A program made the position numbers and the translations under genes. From Streptomyces cyanogenus (GTDB taxonomy: Bacteria > Actinomycetota > Actinomycetes > Streptomycetales > Streptomycetaceae): DNA of 64,000 nucleotides. This document shows, in pieces, positions 43,617-51,137 of this stretch. The stretch lies in NCBI RefSeq assembly GCF_017526105.1, contig NZ_CP071839.1:7416001-7480000 (forward strand). The letters are read 5' to 3'. Below the pieces are notes generated by a model that worked only from the letters and a program-made list of their open reading frames with translations, had not been told where the DNA came from and searched no databases. The stretch's first letter is position 1; every line of letters begins with the position of its first letter.

Positions 43617-43649
43617 TCTCATATCCGGGATAGCGTCCCGGATATGAGA
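43617..43649 (+). promoter_or_regulatory. 33-bp operator palindrome containing a start codon
   Basis: Perfect 14-bp arms TCTCATATCCGGGA and TCCCGGATATGAGA are separated by TAGCG. The ATG of the XRE-cupin gene (43644) lies within the right arm. TAGCGT at 43631-43636 fits a -10 box and would place transcription initiation at or next to the A of the ATG, that is, a leaderless mRNA whose start is covered by its repressor. Confidence 0.7.
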
Positions 43650-44210
43650 AACGAGGATCACGTCGATCTCCTCATCGGCACTCGGCTGGCCGAACTGCGC
43701 GCCCAGCACGGCTGGTCCCTGGACGAGTTGGCGGAGCGCAGCGGAGTCAGCCGGTCCACCCTTTCGCGCGCGGAGCGCGCCGAGACCAGCCCCACCGCCG
43801 CCCTGCTGAACCGGCTCTGCCACGTCTACGGCCGCACCATGTCCCAGCTGCTGAGCGAGGTCGAGGCGGCGCCGGCCCCGCTGGTCCGGGCCGCCGAGCA
43901 ACAGGTGTGGCAGGACCGCGCCTCCGGCTTCGTGCGCCGGTCGGTGTCGCCGCCGCACACCGGACTGCGCGGCGAACTGGTCGAGGGCCGCCTCACCCCG
44001 GGCGCGGACCTCGCCTACGACCGCCCGCCCGTGCCCGGCCTGGAGCAGCACCTGTGGCTGCTGGCGGGCGCCCTGGAGGTGACCGTCGGGGACCGGGTCC
44101 ACCGGCTCGACGCGGGGGACTGTCTGCGGATGCGGGTGACCGGCGCGACCCGGTTCCGCTGCACCGGCTCCGGCGAGGCCCGCTACGTCCTGGCGGTGGT
44201 ACGGCCGTGA
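43644..44210 (+). CDS. XRE-cupin regulator, probably autoregulated and leaderless
   Basis: A 188-residue regulator with an HTH_3 domain (about 12-66, LIGTRLAELRAQHGWSLDELAERSGVSRSTLSRAERAETSPTAALLNRLCHVY) and a cupin domain (about 95-185). No Shine-Dalgarno precedes the ATG, which is embedded in the palindrome at 43617-43649, so translation is likely from a leaderless transcript. Its stop overlaps the GTG of the GNAT gene. The HTH most likely binds the palindrome. From memory, similar regulators control acetyltransferase or amino-acid catabolism genes. Confidence 0.88.
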   Translation: MRNEDHVDLLIGTRLAELRAQHGWSLDELAERSGVSRSTLSRAERAETSPTAALLNRLCHVYGRTMSQLLSEVEAAPAPLVRAAEQQVWQDRASGFVRRSVSPPHTGLRGELVEGRLTPGADLAYDRPPVPGLEQHLWLLAGALEVTVGDRVHRLDAGDCLRMRVTGATRFRCTGSGEARYVLAVVRP

Positions 44211-44728
44211 GGGTGGAGCGCTGGACCGGCGACCGGGTGCGCGACCGGGCCGGCGACCTCGCGGCGCTGCTGGCCGACACCGTGGCCTCGGGCGCCTCCG
44301 TCGGCTTCCTCGCACCGCTCGGCCACGCGGAGGCGGCCGCCTGGTGGCGGGAGCAGGCGGAGGCCGCGACGGCGGGCCGGCTCGCCGTCTGGGCGGCCCT
44401 GGACCCCACGGACCGGGTGACGGGCACCGTCAGCCTGGCCTTCCCCGGCAAGCCGAACAGCCGGCACCGCGCCGAGCTGGTCAAGCTGATGGTGCACCGC
44501 ACGGCACGGGGACGGGGCCTGGGCCGCCGGCTCCTGGCCACCGCCGAGCGGGCCGCCGCTGCCGACGGCCGCACCCTGCTCCACCTCGACACCGAGACCG
44601 GCAGTCCCGCCGAGCACCTGTACCGCTCGGCCGGCTGGACCGTGGCCGGCACCATCCCGGGCTACGCGGCGAGCCCGGCGGGCGAGCTGCGGCCGACGAC
44701 GCTGTACTTCAAGCAGCTCCGAGGGTGA
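44207..44728 (+). CDS. GNAT family N-acetyltransferase
   Basis: A 173-residue acetyl-CoA-dependent acyltransferase. The pyrophosphate-binding loop is VHRTARGRGLGRRLL (R/Q-x2-G-x-G/A motif), preceded by the AELVKLMV strand and followed by HLYRSAGWTVAG. It starts in a GTGA overlap with the XRE-cupin regulator, so the regulator and the enzyme are made together. The substrate is unknown; a small amine or an antibiotic-like compound sensed by the cupin would fit. Confidence 0.87.
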   Translation: MRVERWTGDRVRDRAGDLAALLADTVASGASVGFLAPLGHAEAAAWWREQAEAATAGRLAVWAALDPTDRVTGTVSLAFPGKPNSRHRAELVKLMVHRTARGRGLGRRLLATAERAAAADGRTLLHLDTETGSPAEHLYRSAGWTVAGTIPGYAASPAGELRPTTLYFKQLRG

Positions 44729-44758
44729 CTGTCGGTGGCAGGGGCTACCTTGCGTGGC

Positions 44759-45118
44759 ATGCCGGATGCAGAAGACGTACGCCGAATCGCCCTGTCCCTG
44801 CCGGACACCACGGAGAAGATCGCCTGGAGCATGCCCACGTTCCGGGTCGCCGGGAAGATGTTCGCGACCCTGCCCGAGGACGAGACGTCCATCGCCGTGC
44901 GCTGTCCCAAGGACGAGCGCGACGAACTGGTGCTGGCCGAACCGGAGAAGTTCTGGATCGCCGACCACGAGGCCCAGTTCGCCTGGGTGCGAGCGAGACT
45001 CGCCGCCCTGGAGGACGAGGCGGAGCTGCGGGACATCCTCGCCGACTCCTGGCGCCAGGCCGCCCCGCCCCGGCTCCTGGAGGCCCACCCCGAGGTGGGG
45101 CTCCCGCCCGCGTCCTGA
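44759..45118 (+). CDS. MmcQ/YjbR family protein
   Basis: A 119-residue protein of the MmcQ/YjbR fold (double-wing DNA-binding-like). Family features are DVRRIALSLPDTTEKIAWSMPTFRVAGKMFA and the C-terminal DSWRQAAPPRL. The function is unknown. A GTG at 44735 is an alternative start, but the family begins at PDAEDVRR. It stands alone. Confidence 0.8.
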   Translation: MPDAEDVRRIALSLPDTTEKIAWSMPTFRVAGKMFATLPEDETSIAVRCPKDERDELVLAEPEKFWIADHEAQFAWVRARLAALEDEAELRDILADSWRQAAPPRLLEAHPEVGLPPAS

Positions 45119-45201
45119 AAATCCCGGTGGGCGTGCGGCCGGCAGTGGCATGATCCCGCGCGTCGGCGGGCGGCGCTGGGCACACGGGGGGAGCACTCGG
45201 G

Positions 45202-46494
45202 ATGACCGGAACGGACACGCGGCGCGGCAGCGCCGCCCGGAGGGGCGGGAACGCGGCGACCGGTGCCCCGGCGGTCTGGTCGCGGGAGTTCGCGCTGTTC
45301 TTCACGGCCCGGGCCGTCGCCCGCCTGGGTGACACCATGCTGCCCGTCGCCCTCGCGGCCGGCCTGCTGGAGCACGGGTACGGCGCGGGGGCGGTCGGCC
45401 TCGCCATGGCCTCCACGGCGGCCGCGTTCGCCGGGCTCGTGGTGTTCGGCGGGGTCATCGCCGACCGGTTCAGCACCCGCAGGCTGATGATCGGCGCCGA
45501 CCTGGTCCGGCTCGGCACCCAGTCCCTCGCCGCGGGCCTGTTCCTCACCGGGCACGTGGTGCTGTGGCAGATCTGCGCCGTCGGCTTCGTCAACGGCGTG
45601 GCCGGCGCGGTCTTCCAGCCGGGCGTGGCCGGCACCGTGCCCCGTCTGGCCGCCGACGTCCAGGGCGCGAACGGCGCGATCCGGGTCGCCGAGTCCGCCG
45701 CCCAGCTCGCCGGCCCGGCCGTCGCCGGTGTCCTGGTCGGCCTCGCCTCGCCCGGCGGTGTCTTCGCCGCGCACGCCGCCACCTACGCGCTCAGCGCGCT
45801 GTGCCTGCTGCTGCTCCGGCTGCCGCCGCTCCCCGCCGGGCCCCGCGCCGCCCCCGGCTCCGCCCTGCGCGCCTTCCGCGCCGATCTCGCCGACGGCTGG
45901 CGGGAGTTCCGCTCCCGCAGCTGGCTGTGGGGTGTGATCGCCGTGTGGTGCCTCTACATGATCGCCGTATGGGGCCCGACCGTCCCGCTGGTGGCCACCG
46001 AGGTCGTACGGCACCACGGGCCGGGCGCCTACGGCCTGGTCAACTCGGCCCTCGGCGTGGGTACGGTGATCGGCGGCCTGCTCGCCCTGCGGCTGCGTCC
46101 GCGCCGCATGCTCCGGGCGGGCGCCGTCGCCCTCTTCGCCTTCTTCGGCTTCCCGGCGGCCGTCGGGGCGGGCCTCGGGCCGGCGGCCATGGCGGCCGGT
46201 GCCGTGCTCGCCGGTGCCGGGATGTCGTTCTGGGGCGTGATGTGGGCGACCACCGTACAGACCCAGGTGCCGGCCGACGTCCTCAACCGCATCCACGCCT
46301 ACGAGGTGGCCGGCTCCCTGGCCATGATGCCGGTCGGCCAGGCCCTCGCGGGCCCTGCGGCCGGGGCGCTGGGCGCCGGCCACGTCCTGCTGGCCGCCGG
46401 CGCGGTGAGCGTGCTCGTGGCGGCGATCCTGCTCGCCGTCCCGCCGATACGCGACCTGGTCCGGGCCGACACGACCGCACCCGCCGCCCACTGA
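45202..46494 (+). CDS. MFS transporter (MFS_3/enterobactin-exporter-like)
   Basis: A 430-residue major facilitator protein with about twelve transmembrane helices. After a 25-residue Arg/Ala-rich cytosolic start come AVARLGDTMLPVALAAGLLE and the loop 2-3 motif GGVIADRFSTRRLM, which is the MFS A-motif. The set resembles EntS/MFS_3 exporters of siderophores and small molecules. There is no neighbouring biosynthetic gene to indicate the substrate. It converges on the transketolase genes across a minisatellite. Confidence 0.88.
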   Translation: MTGTDTRRGSAARRGGNAATGAPAVWSREFALFFTARAVARLGDTMLPVALAAGLLEHGYGAGAVGLAMASTAAAFAGLVVFGGVIADRFSTRRLMIGADLVRLGTQSLAAGLFLTGHVVLWQICAVGFVNGVAGAVFQPGVAGTVPRLAADVQGANGAIRVAESAAQLAGPAVAGVLVGLASPGGVFAAHAATYALSALCLLLLRLPPLPAGPRAAPGSALRAFRADLADGWREFRSRSWLWGVIAVWCLYMIAVWGPTVPLVATEVVRHHGPGAYGLVNSALGVGTVIGGLLALRLRPRRMLRAGAVALFAFFGFPAAVGAGLGPAAMAAGAVLAGAGMSFWGVMWATTVQTQVPADVLNRIHAYEVAGSLAMMPVGQALAGPAAGALGAGHVLLAAGAVSVLVAAILLAVPPIRDLVRADTTAPAAH

Positions 46495-46501
46495 CCCACC
46501 G

Positions 46502-46718
46502 GGCTCACCCGCGCCCTGCCGTCCATGGAGCCGGCGGGCTCACTCGCGCCCCCGTGCATCGAGCCGCCGGGCTCACTCGCGCCCTGCCGCTCATGGAGCT
46601 GCCGGGCTCATCCGCGCCCCCGCGCGTCGAGCCGTCAGGCTCACCCGCGCCCCCGCCCATCGAGCCGCCGGGCTCACTCGGCCCCGCCGCCGATCGAGCC
46701 GTCAGGCTCACCCGCGCC
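46502..46718 (-). repeat. 33-35 bp minisatellite downstream of transketolase
   Basis: Seven copies of the core GGCTCAC(C/T)CGCGCC begin at 46502, 46537, 46570, 46605, 46638, 46671 and 46705. Most units also contain GAGCC-N4-GGCTC, a 5-bp hairpin. The last copy supplies the stop codon of the minus-strand transketolase gene (TCA at 46708-46710). The array fills the whole gap between the convergent MFS and transketolase genes. Confidence 0.88.
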
Positions 46719-47631
46719 CCGCCGTCAGCCGCCCGGCGTCCACGAACCGGCCGATCCGCTCCCGCAGGCTCGCCGCGTCCAGCCCGTGTGCGGCCACGTG
46801 CTCCTCGATCGTGCCGTAGCGGCGCAGCTCGCGGCGGCCGACGCCGAGGCCGAGCACCCGGTGCGGCACATCGGCCAGCGCCTCGCTCACCGTGGCCGTC
46901 GACGTCCCCGCCAGGTACGGCTCGACCAGCACGACGTCCGTACCCGCCGCCTGCGTCGCCCGGCGCAGCCCGGCCGCGTCGAAGGGCCGTACGGTCGTCG
47001 CGTACAGCACGGTCACGTCCAGGCCCTCCGTGGCGGCGAGGACCGCGTCCAGCACCGGTCCGACGGCGACGACCACACCGGAGCGGCCCTCGCGGACGGG
47101 GCGGAAGTGCTGCCCGTCCACCGCCCGGCCCTGCCGGTTGGACTGCACGGACAGGCGCACGTACACCTTGTCGTCCCCCGCGGCGACCGCGTGCCGCAGC
47201 AGCGTCTCGGCCTCGTCCGGATGCCCGGGCACATGCACGGTCCAGCCGTCCAGCGTGTCGAGGAGGGCCACATCCCCCGGGGCCATGTGCGTGAAGCCGC
47301 CGGCCGGCCAGTCGAAGGAGGCGGCGGCGCTGACCAGCACCGCGCCCGCGTCCTGGTGCCCCAGGTCCAGCTTGAGCTGTTCGAACGGCCGCTCCACGAG
47401 GAAGCTGGCGAAGGTGTGCACGACCGGCCGCAGCCCGGTGAGCGCGAGCCCCGCCGCCGCGCCGACCAGCAGCTGCTCGCGGATGCCGACGTTGATCACC
47501 CGGTCGGGGTGCCGGCGCCCGGCCTCGCCGAACCCGTCCCGGCCGATCTCGGCGAGGACGACCGCGACCCGCGGATCCTCGTCCAGCAGCCGGGAGACGA
47601 CGGGGGCCAGACGGTCACGCATGGTGTCCAT
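46708..47631 (-). CDS. transketolase, C-terminal (pyrimidine-binding) subunit
   Basis: A 307-residue protein covering the transketolase/DXS pyrimidine and C-terminal domains (RVINVGIREQLLVGAAAGLALTG contains the conserved catalytic Glu). It works with the 235-residue N-terminal subunit encoded 41 nt upstream, so together they form a split transketolase moving two-carbon units between sugars. ATG 47631 has GAAAGGG upstream; an ATG at 47622 is an alternative. The open frame continues beyond the start but is not coding. It ends inside a minisatellite. Confidence 0.88.
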   Translation of the reverse strand: MDTMRDRLAPVVSRLLDEDPRVAVVLAEIGRDGFGEAGRRHPDRVINVGIREQLLVGAAAGLALTGLRPVVHTFASFLVERPFEQLKLDLGHQDAGAVLVSAAASFDWPAGGFTHMAPGDVALLDTLDGWTVHVPGHPDEAETLLRHAVAAGDDKVYVRLSVQSNRQGRAVDGQHFRPVREGRSGVVVAVGPVLDAVLAATEGLDVTVLYATTVRPFDAAGLRRATQAAGTDVVLVEPYLAGTSTATVSEALADVPHRVLGLGVGRRELRRYGTIEEHVAAHGLDAASLRERIGRFVDAGRLTAGRG

Positions 47632-47672
47632 GGAGGTGTGCCCTTTCGGAAGGCTTCGCAGAGGGGAGGGGG

Positions 47673-48380
47673 TCAGGCGTTCTTCGGTTCGACACGGGCC
47701 ACGACCACGTGCGGCCGGCCCGGGTGCGGCGTGGTGAACGCGGCGTACAGCGCCTCGTGGTCGCGTCCGTCCACGGTCACCGCGGACCAGCCCGCCGCCT
47801 CGAACCGGGCGGCGATCCCGCCGGGCAGCGCGTGGCTCGCGGAGGAGTTGTCGATCACGACGGTGTGCAGCCGCTCCAGTCCGGCCGGTCCGGCGAAGGC
47901 GATCGCCTCGTGGTTGCTGCCCTCGTCCAGCTCGGCGTCCCCGATCAGCACCCACACCGCCGGGTCGCGCCGGCCCTGCGCCCGCAGGCCCAGCGCGGTG
48001 CCCACGGCGATCGGCAGCCCGTGCCCGAGCGATCCGCTGCCGATCTCGGCCCCCGGCACCAGCACCCGGTCCGGGTGGTGCCCGAGCGGGGAGTCGTACG
48101 CCCCGAACCCCGGCAGCCAGTCCACCGGCACGAACCCCTTCGCGGCGAGCACCGCGTAGTACGCCATGGGCCCGTGCCCCTTGCTCAGCAGGAACCGGTC
48201 CCGGTCCGGATCCTCCCGCCGCTCGGGAGTGACCCGGAGCACCCGGTCGTAGAGCACCCACAGCACGTCGAGGGTGGAGGTGGCCGCCGGGCCGTGCTTC
48301 TCGTCGCCGGTCATCATGCCCATCAGCCGGGGCAGGTCGTCGTAGCCGTACGTGCGGCTCTGTTCCGCTGCGGTCGTCAT
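47673..48380 (-). CDS. transketolase, N-terminal (TPP-binding) subunit
   Basis: A 235-residue thiamine diphosphate-binding half of a split transketolase. TPP/Mg motif IGDAELDEGSNHEAIAFA (GDG replaced by GDA), preceded by LSKGHGPMAYYA and GSLGHGLPIAVGTALG. The partner C-terminal half is the next gene. The upstream region has a MerR-type dyad overlapping a TTGACC box. Such two-gene transketolases often serve secondary or special pathways rather than the central pentose phosphate route. Confidence 0.88.
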   Translation of the reverse strand: MTTAAEQSRTYGYDDLPRLMGMMTGDEKHGPAATSTLDVLWVLYDRVLRVTPERREDPDRDRFLLSKGHGPMAYYAVLAAKGFVPVDWLPGFGAYDSPLGHHPDRVLVPGAEIGSGSLGHGLPIAVGTALGLRAQGRRDPAVWVLIGDAELDEGSNHEAIAFAGPAGLERLHTVVIDNSSASHALPGGIAARFEAAGWSAVTVDGRDHEALYAAFTTPHPGRPHVVVARVEPKNA

Positions 48381-48395
48381 GCCGATGATCGTGCA

Positions 48396-48418
48396 ACCTC
48401 AACCAAACTCGAGGTCAA
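48396..48418 (-). promoter_or_regulatory. MerR/SoxR-like operator-promoter of the split transketolase
   Basis: On the minus strand a TTGACC -35 box (48413-48418) overlaps the dyad ACCTC-N10-GAGGT (48396-48415), 16 bp upstream of the start codon. This layout, a dyad lying between -35 and -10, is how MerR-family regulators work. The regulator itself is not adjacent. Confidence 0.45.
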
Positions 48419-48505
48419 CACGGAAAGGGGCGCGCGACCACCGATCCGAGTGCGGTATTGTTTCCCTGCACGTTGCGACCGGGGAAACCCCAGGTCAAAC
48501 GGCAT

Positions 48506-48579
<74 letters not shown>

Positions 48580-48599
48580 CTTGCTGAACAAGCAGGTCA

Positions 48600-48631
48600 G
48601 AGGCTGTTTCGGAGGAATCCGGAACAGCCTC
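48600..48631 (+). terminator. terminator of the tRNA-Pro gene
   Basis: A 14-bp stem with one mismatch (GAGGCTGTTTCGGA/TCCGGAACAGCCTC) around GGAA, 20 nt after the tRNA. It also sits 38 nt beyond the stop of the opposing matrixin gene and may serve both. Confidence 0.8.
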
Positions 48632-48669
48632 TCACTGGTTTCCCGGGGGTCCGAGCCCGTGTTCGTGTG

Positions 48670-50304
48670 CTACCGGTGATACCGCATCAGCTCTCCGTTG
48701 CCACGCACGTGGTACAGCTGCGTGCCGGAACTCGCGATCAGGACCGGAACCGGGCGGCCCGGCAGGCGCCGGTGGGCCATCTGTTCCACCCCGCCGCCCG
48801 GCGGGTAGCGGAAGATCTCGCCCGTGTCTAGGAGCTGGTACACGTTCCCCGAGGAGACGCTGATCTCCAGGGCCCGCAGGTCGGTGTCGACCGTCTCCCA
48901 GGAGACCCCTCCCAGGTGCCGGCGGATCTGTCCGTCGGCCAGCCGGAACTGGTACATGACCCCGCCGGCGGCGTCGATCCGCGTGGCGCCGCTGCCCGCG
49001 AACTCGAGGAGCTCCCAGCCGGTCAGCGGCGTTCCGGTGAACCGGAAGATCGCACCCGTGCTGTGCCGCTGGTACAGCCGGTCGCCGTCGGCCACGATCT
49101 GCGCCGCGAAGGGGTTGCTGTCCAGCAGCTCCCACCCGCTCATGGGCGTGCCGGTGTACCGGTAGACGGCGCCGGAGCTGTGCCGCTGGTAGAGGTGACC
49201 TCCTGACGCGGTGAGCTGCACCGTGGCCGTGTTGGCGTCCAGCTGCTCCCAGCCGACCAGGGGCGTGCCGGTGTACCGGAAGATCGCGCCCGTGCTGTGC
49301 AGCTGGTACAGCTCGCCGCCGTCGGCGACGATCTGGATCGTCGCGGGGTTCGCGTCCAGCACCATCCAGCCGATCATGGGCGTCCCGGTGTACTCGAAGA
49401 TCGCGCCCGTGTTGTGCCGCTGGTAGAGCCGGTTTCCCGAGGCGGCGAGCTGAGCGGTGGCCGGGTTGCCGTCGATCTGCTGCCAGTAGAGGCTCCGGGC
49501 CCGGCTGTTGTCGTTCGCCGTCGGAACCCGCCTGAGCATGTTGGTGTCGAACGTGGGCCACATGACGTCGTGCTGCATGCCCACACCGGCCGCGTGCCGC
49601 AGGCCGATGAGATGCCCGACCTCGTGCAGGGCGACGCTCTGCACGTCGAGGCAGCCGAACTCGGCCCCGATACGCCACTTGTGCTCCTCGTCGTCGAAGT
49701 GGAGCGGCCGGGGCAGGACGGCGGGGTTGGCACAGCCCGGCGGCGGCCCGGAATGCGCGTGCGTGCTGCCCACCATGTCGGGATAGTCGGGATCGTGCGC
49801 GGGAACCCAGCTGATCAGGATGTCGGGGTCCGCCCCGGAGGACACCTCGGTGAACGTCAGGGGGAGGAGTGCCTGCCAGGTGTCGAACGCGGCCCGTACG
49901 GCGGTGAACTCGTTGTCACCCGGGATCTGTGCCGTCCCCGCGTCGAACGCGTAGGTGAGGTGGTTCTTGTCCCAGGAGCACTGGCTGCCGAGCGGGTCGA
50001 AGATGGGGCTGCCCGAAGCGCGTGCGGTGTCGCCGAACACGATCCCGCAGCGGGGCTTCAGCATCTCCTCGCGGGTCGGGGTGTCGAACGCCCCGGTCGG
50101 CGTGAGGGCGCTGTGCTCCTGGAAGCGGGCCAGCGCCAGCGAGGTGACGGGGTCGAGGCGCCCCGGTTCGTAGGAGCGTGCGGGGAGGTACCCGTGCCGC
50201 TCCAGGAACATCTGGACGTACTCGAAACCGTCCTGCTTCCGGCCCGGTCCGGTGGCGGCCACCCCGGCGACCGTCGGTCTCGGCTCGGTTGTGTGCTGTC
50301 CCAT
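48670..50304 (-). CDS. MMP-like matrixin metalloprotease with cysteine switch and C-terminal repeat propeller
   Basis: A 544-residue protein with the layout of animal matrix metalloproteinases. Residues about 25-88 resemble a peptidoglycan-binding-type MMP prodomain ending in KPRCG, with Cys86 as the cysteine switch. The catalytic domain (about 95-265) has the structural metal region HDPDYPDMVGSTHAH...LHFDDEEHKW, the zinc helix H227-E228-x2-H231-x2-G-x2-H237, and Met-turn M248 in DVMWPTF. Residues 275-544 are seven 39-41-residue repeats (LYQRHSTGAIFRYTGTPLxGW type), probably a beta-propeller analogous to hemopexin. No signal peptide is apparent. ATG 50304 follows GGAGGAG. Confidence 0.85.
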   Translation of the reverse strand: MGQHTTEPRPTVAGVAATGPGRKQDGFEYVQMFLERHGYLPARSYEPGRLDPVTSLALARFQEHSALTPTGAFDTPTREEMLKPRCGIVFGDTARASGSPIFDPLGSQCSWDKNHLTYAFDAGTAQIPGDNEFTAVRAAFDTWQALLPLTFTEVSSGADPDILISWVPAHDPDYPDMVGSTHAHSGPPPGCANPAVLPRPLHFDDEEHKWRIGAEFGCLDVQSVALHEVGHLIGLRHAAGVGMQHDVMWPTFDTNMLRRVPTANDNSRARSLYWQQIDGNPATAQLAASGNRLYQRHNTGAIFEYTGTPMIGWMVLDANPATIQIVADGGELYQLHSTGAIFRYTGTPLVGWEQLDANTATVQLTASGGHLYQRHSSGAVYRYTGTPMSGWELLDSNPFAAQIVADGDRLYQRHSTGAIFRFTGTPLTGWELLEFAGSGATRIDAAGGVMYQFRLADGQIRRHLGGVSWETVDTDLRALEISVSSGNVYQLLDTGEIFRYPPGGGVEQMAHRRLPGRPVPVLIASSGTQLYHVRGNGELMRYHR

Positions 50305-50588
50305 GGCGGACTCCTCCGGCGTCGACGGATATCGAACCGAGTCCTGCAGGAACGGGGTATGCGTTCATTCTTCCGCAGGGCGACGACCCCCGCACTCCGG
50401 TGCGAGCCGGCACGGCCGGACCGGGGGAGCGGCGAGGAAGGCGCCGTGGCCGCGTCGAGTTCCGGCAGGCGCGTGGCGGCCGTGCCGTGTGCGCGGGCCC
50501 GGGCACACGGCGTCCGGCGACCGCCGTGGGGCGCCGCGTGCCCGGCCCCCCCGCCCCCGCCCCGCGCCGGCCGCCCCCCGAAGGACCG

Positions 50589-51125
50589 TCAGAACGTCAG
50601 GCCCACATGGGCCAGGGCCTGCTTCAGCAGCACCCCGTGGCCGCCCGGCATCTCGCTCTGCACGGCCGGGGAGGCGGCTTCCTGGGGACTGAACCAGACG
50701 AGGTCCAGTGCGTCCTGGCGGGGCCGGCAGTCCCCGGTCACCGGCACGATGTAGGCGAGGGAGACCGCGTGCTGGCGCGGGTCGTGGTACGGCGTGACGC
50801 CGGCGGTCGGGAAGTACTCGGCGACCGTGAACGGCTGGAGCGAGGCGGGGACGCGGGGCAGGGCGACCGGCCCGAGGTCCTTCTCCAGGTGGCGCAGCAG
50901 CGCGTCGCGGACCCGCTCGTGGTGCAGGACGCGGCCGGAGACCAGGGTCCGGCTGACGGTGCCGTCCGGGCCGATGCGCAGCAGCAGCCCGATGCTGACG
51001 ACTTCACCGCTGTCGTCCACGCGCACGGGCACGGCCTCGACGTACAGGATCGGCATCCGGGCCCTGGCCATTTCCAGCTCGTCCGTGGTCAGCCAGCCGG
51101 GCGTGGTTTCGGTCATGTCAGACAT
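50589..51125 (-). CDS. DUF4916 (Nudix-like) protein
   Basis: A 178-residue protein recalled as DUF4916, a Nudix-fold family without an obvious complete Nudix box here. The N-terminal half (GWLTTDELEMARARMPILYVEAVPVRVDDSGEVVSIGLLLR) and the DPRQHAVSLAYIVPVTG segment are characteristic. ATGs at 51125 and 51116 are both possible; neither has a ribosome site, and TATGAT ends 6 nt before the first, which suggests a leaderless mRNA. It sits behind the amidohydrolase/glutamine synthetase pair, with 7 nt between stop and start. About 280 nt of spacer separate it from the matrixin gene, and I see no gene there. Confidence 0.75.
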   Translation of the reverse strand: MSDMTETTPGWLTTDELEMARARMPILYVEAVPVRVDDSGEVVSIGLLLRIGPDGTVSRTLVSGRVLHHERVRDALLRHLEKDLGPVALPRVPASLQPFTVAEYFPTAGVTPYHDPRQHAVSLAYIVPVTGDCRPRQDALDLVWFSPQEAASPAVQSEMPGGHGVLLKQALAHVGLTF

Positions 51126-51131
51126 TGCTTG

Positions 51132-51137
51132 ATCATA
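51132..51137 (-). promoter_or_regulatory. TATGAT -10 box for a leaderless DUF4916 transcript
   Basis: TATGAT on the minus strand contains the stop codon of the amidohydrolase gene and lies 6 nt before the ATG at 51125. Transcription would begin at or near the ATG. No good -35 is visible. Confidence 0.4.

Noticed and set aside
46502..46718. CRISPR or attachment-site cluster
   Set aside because: Spacers are not unique and there is no integrase; it is a minisatellite.
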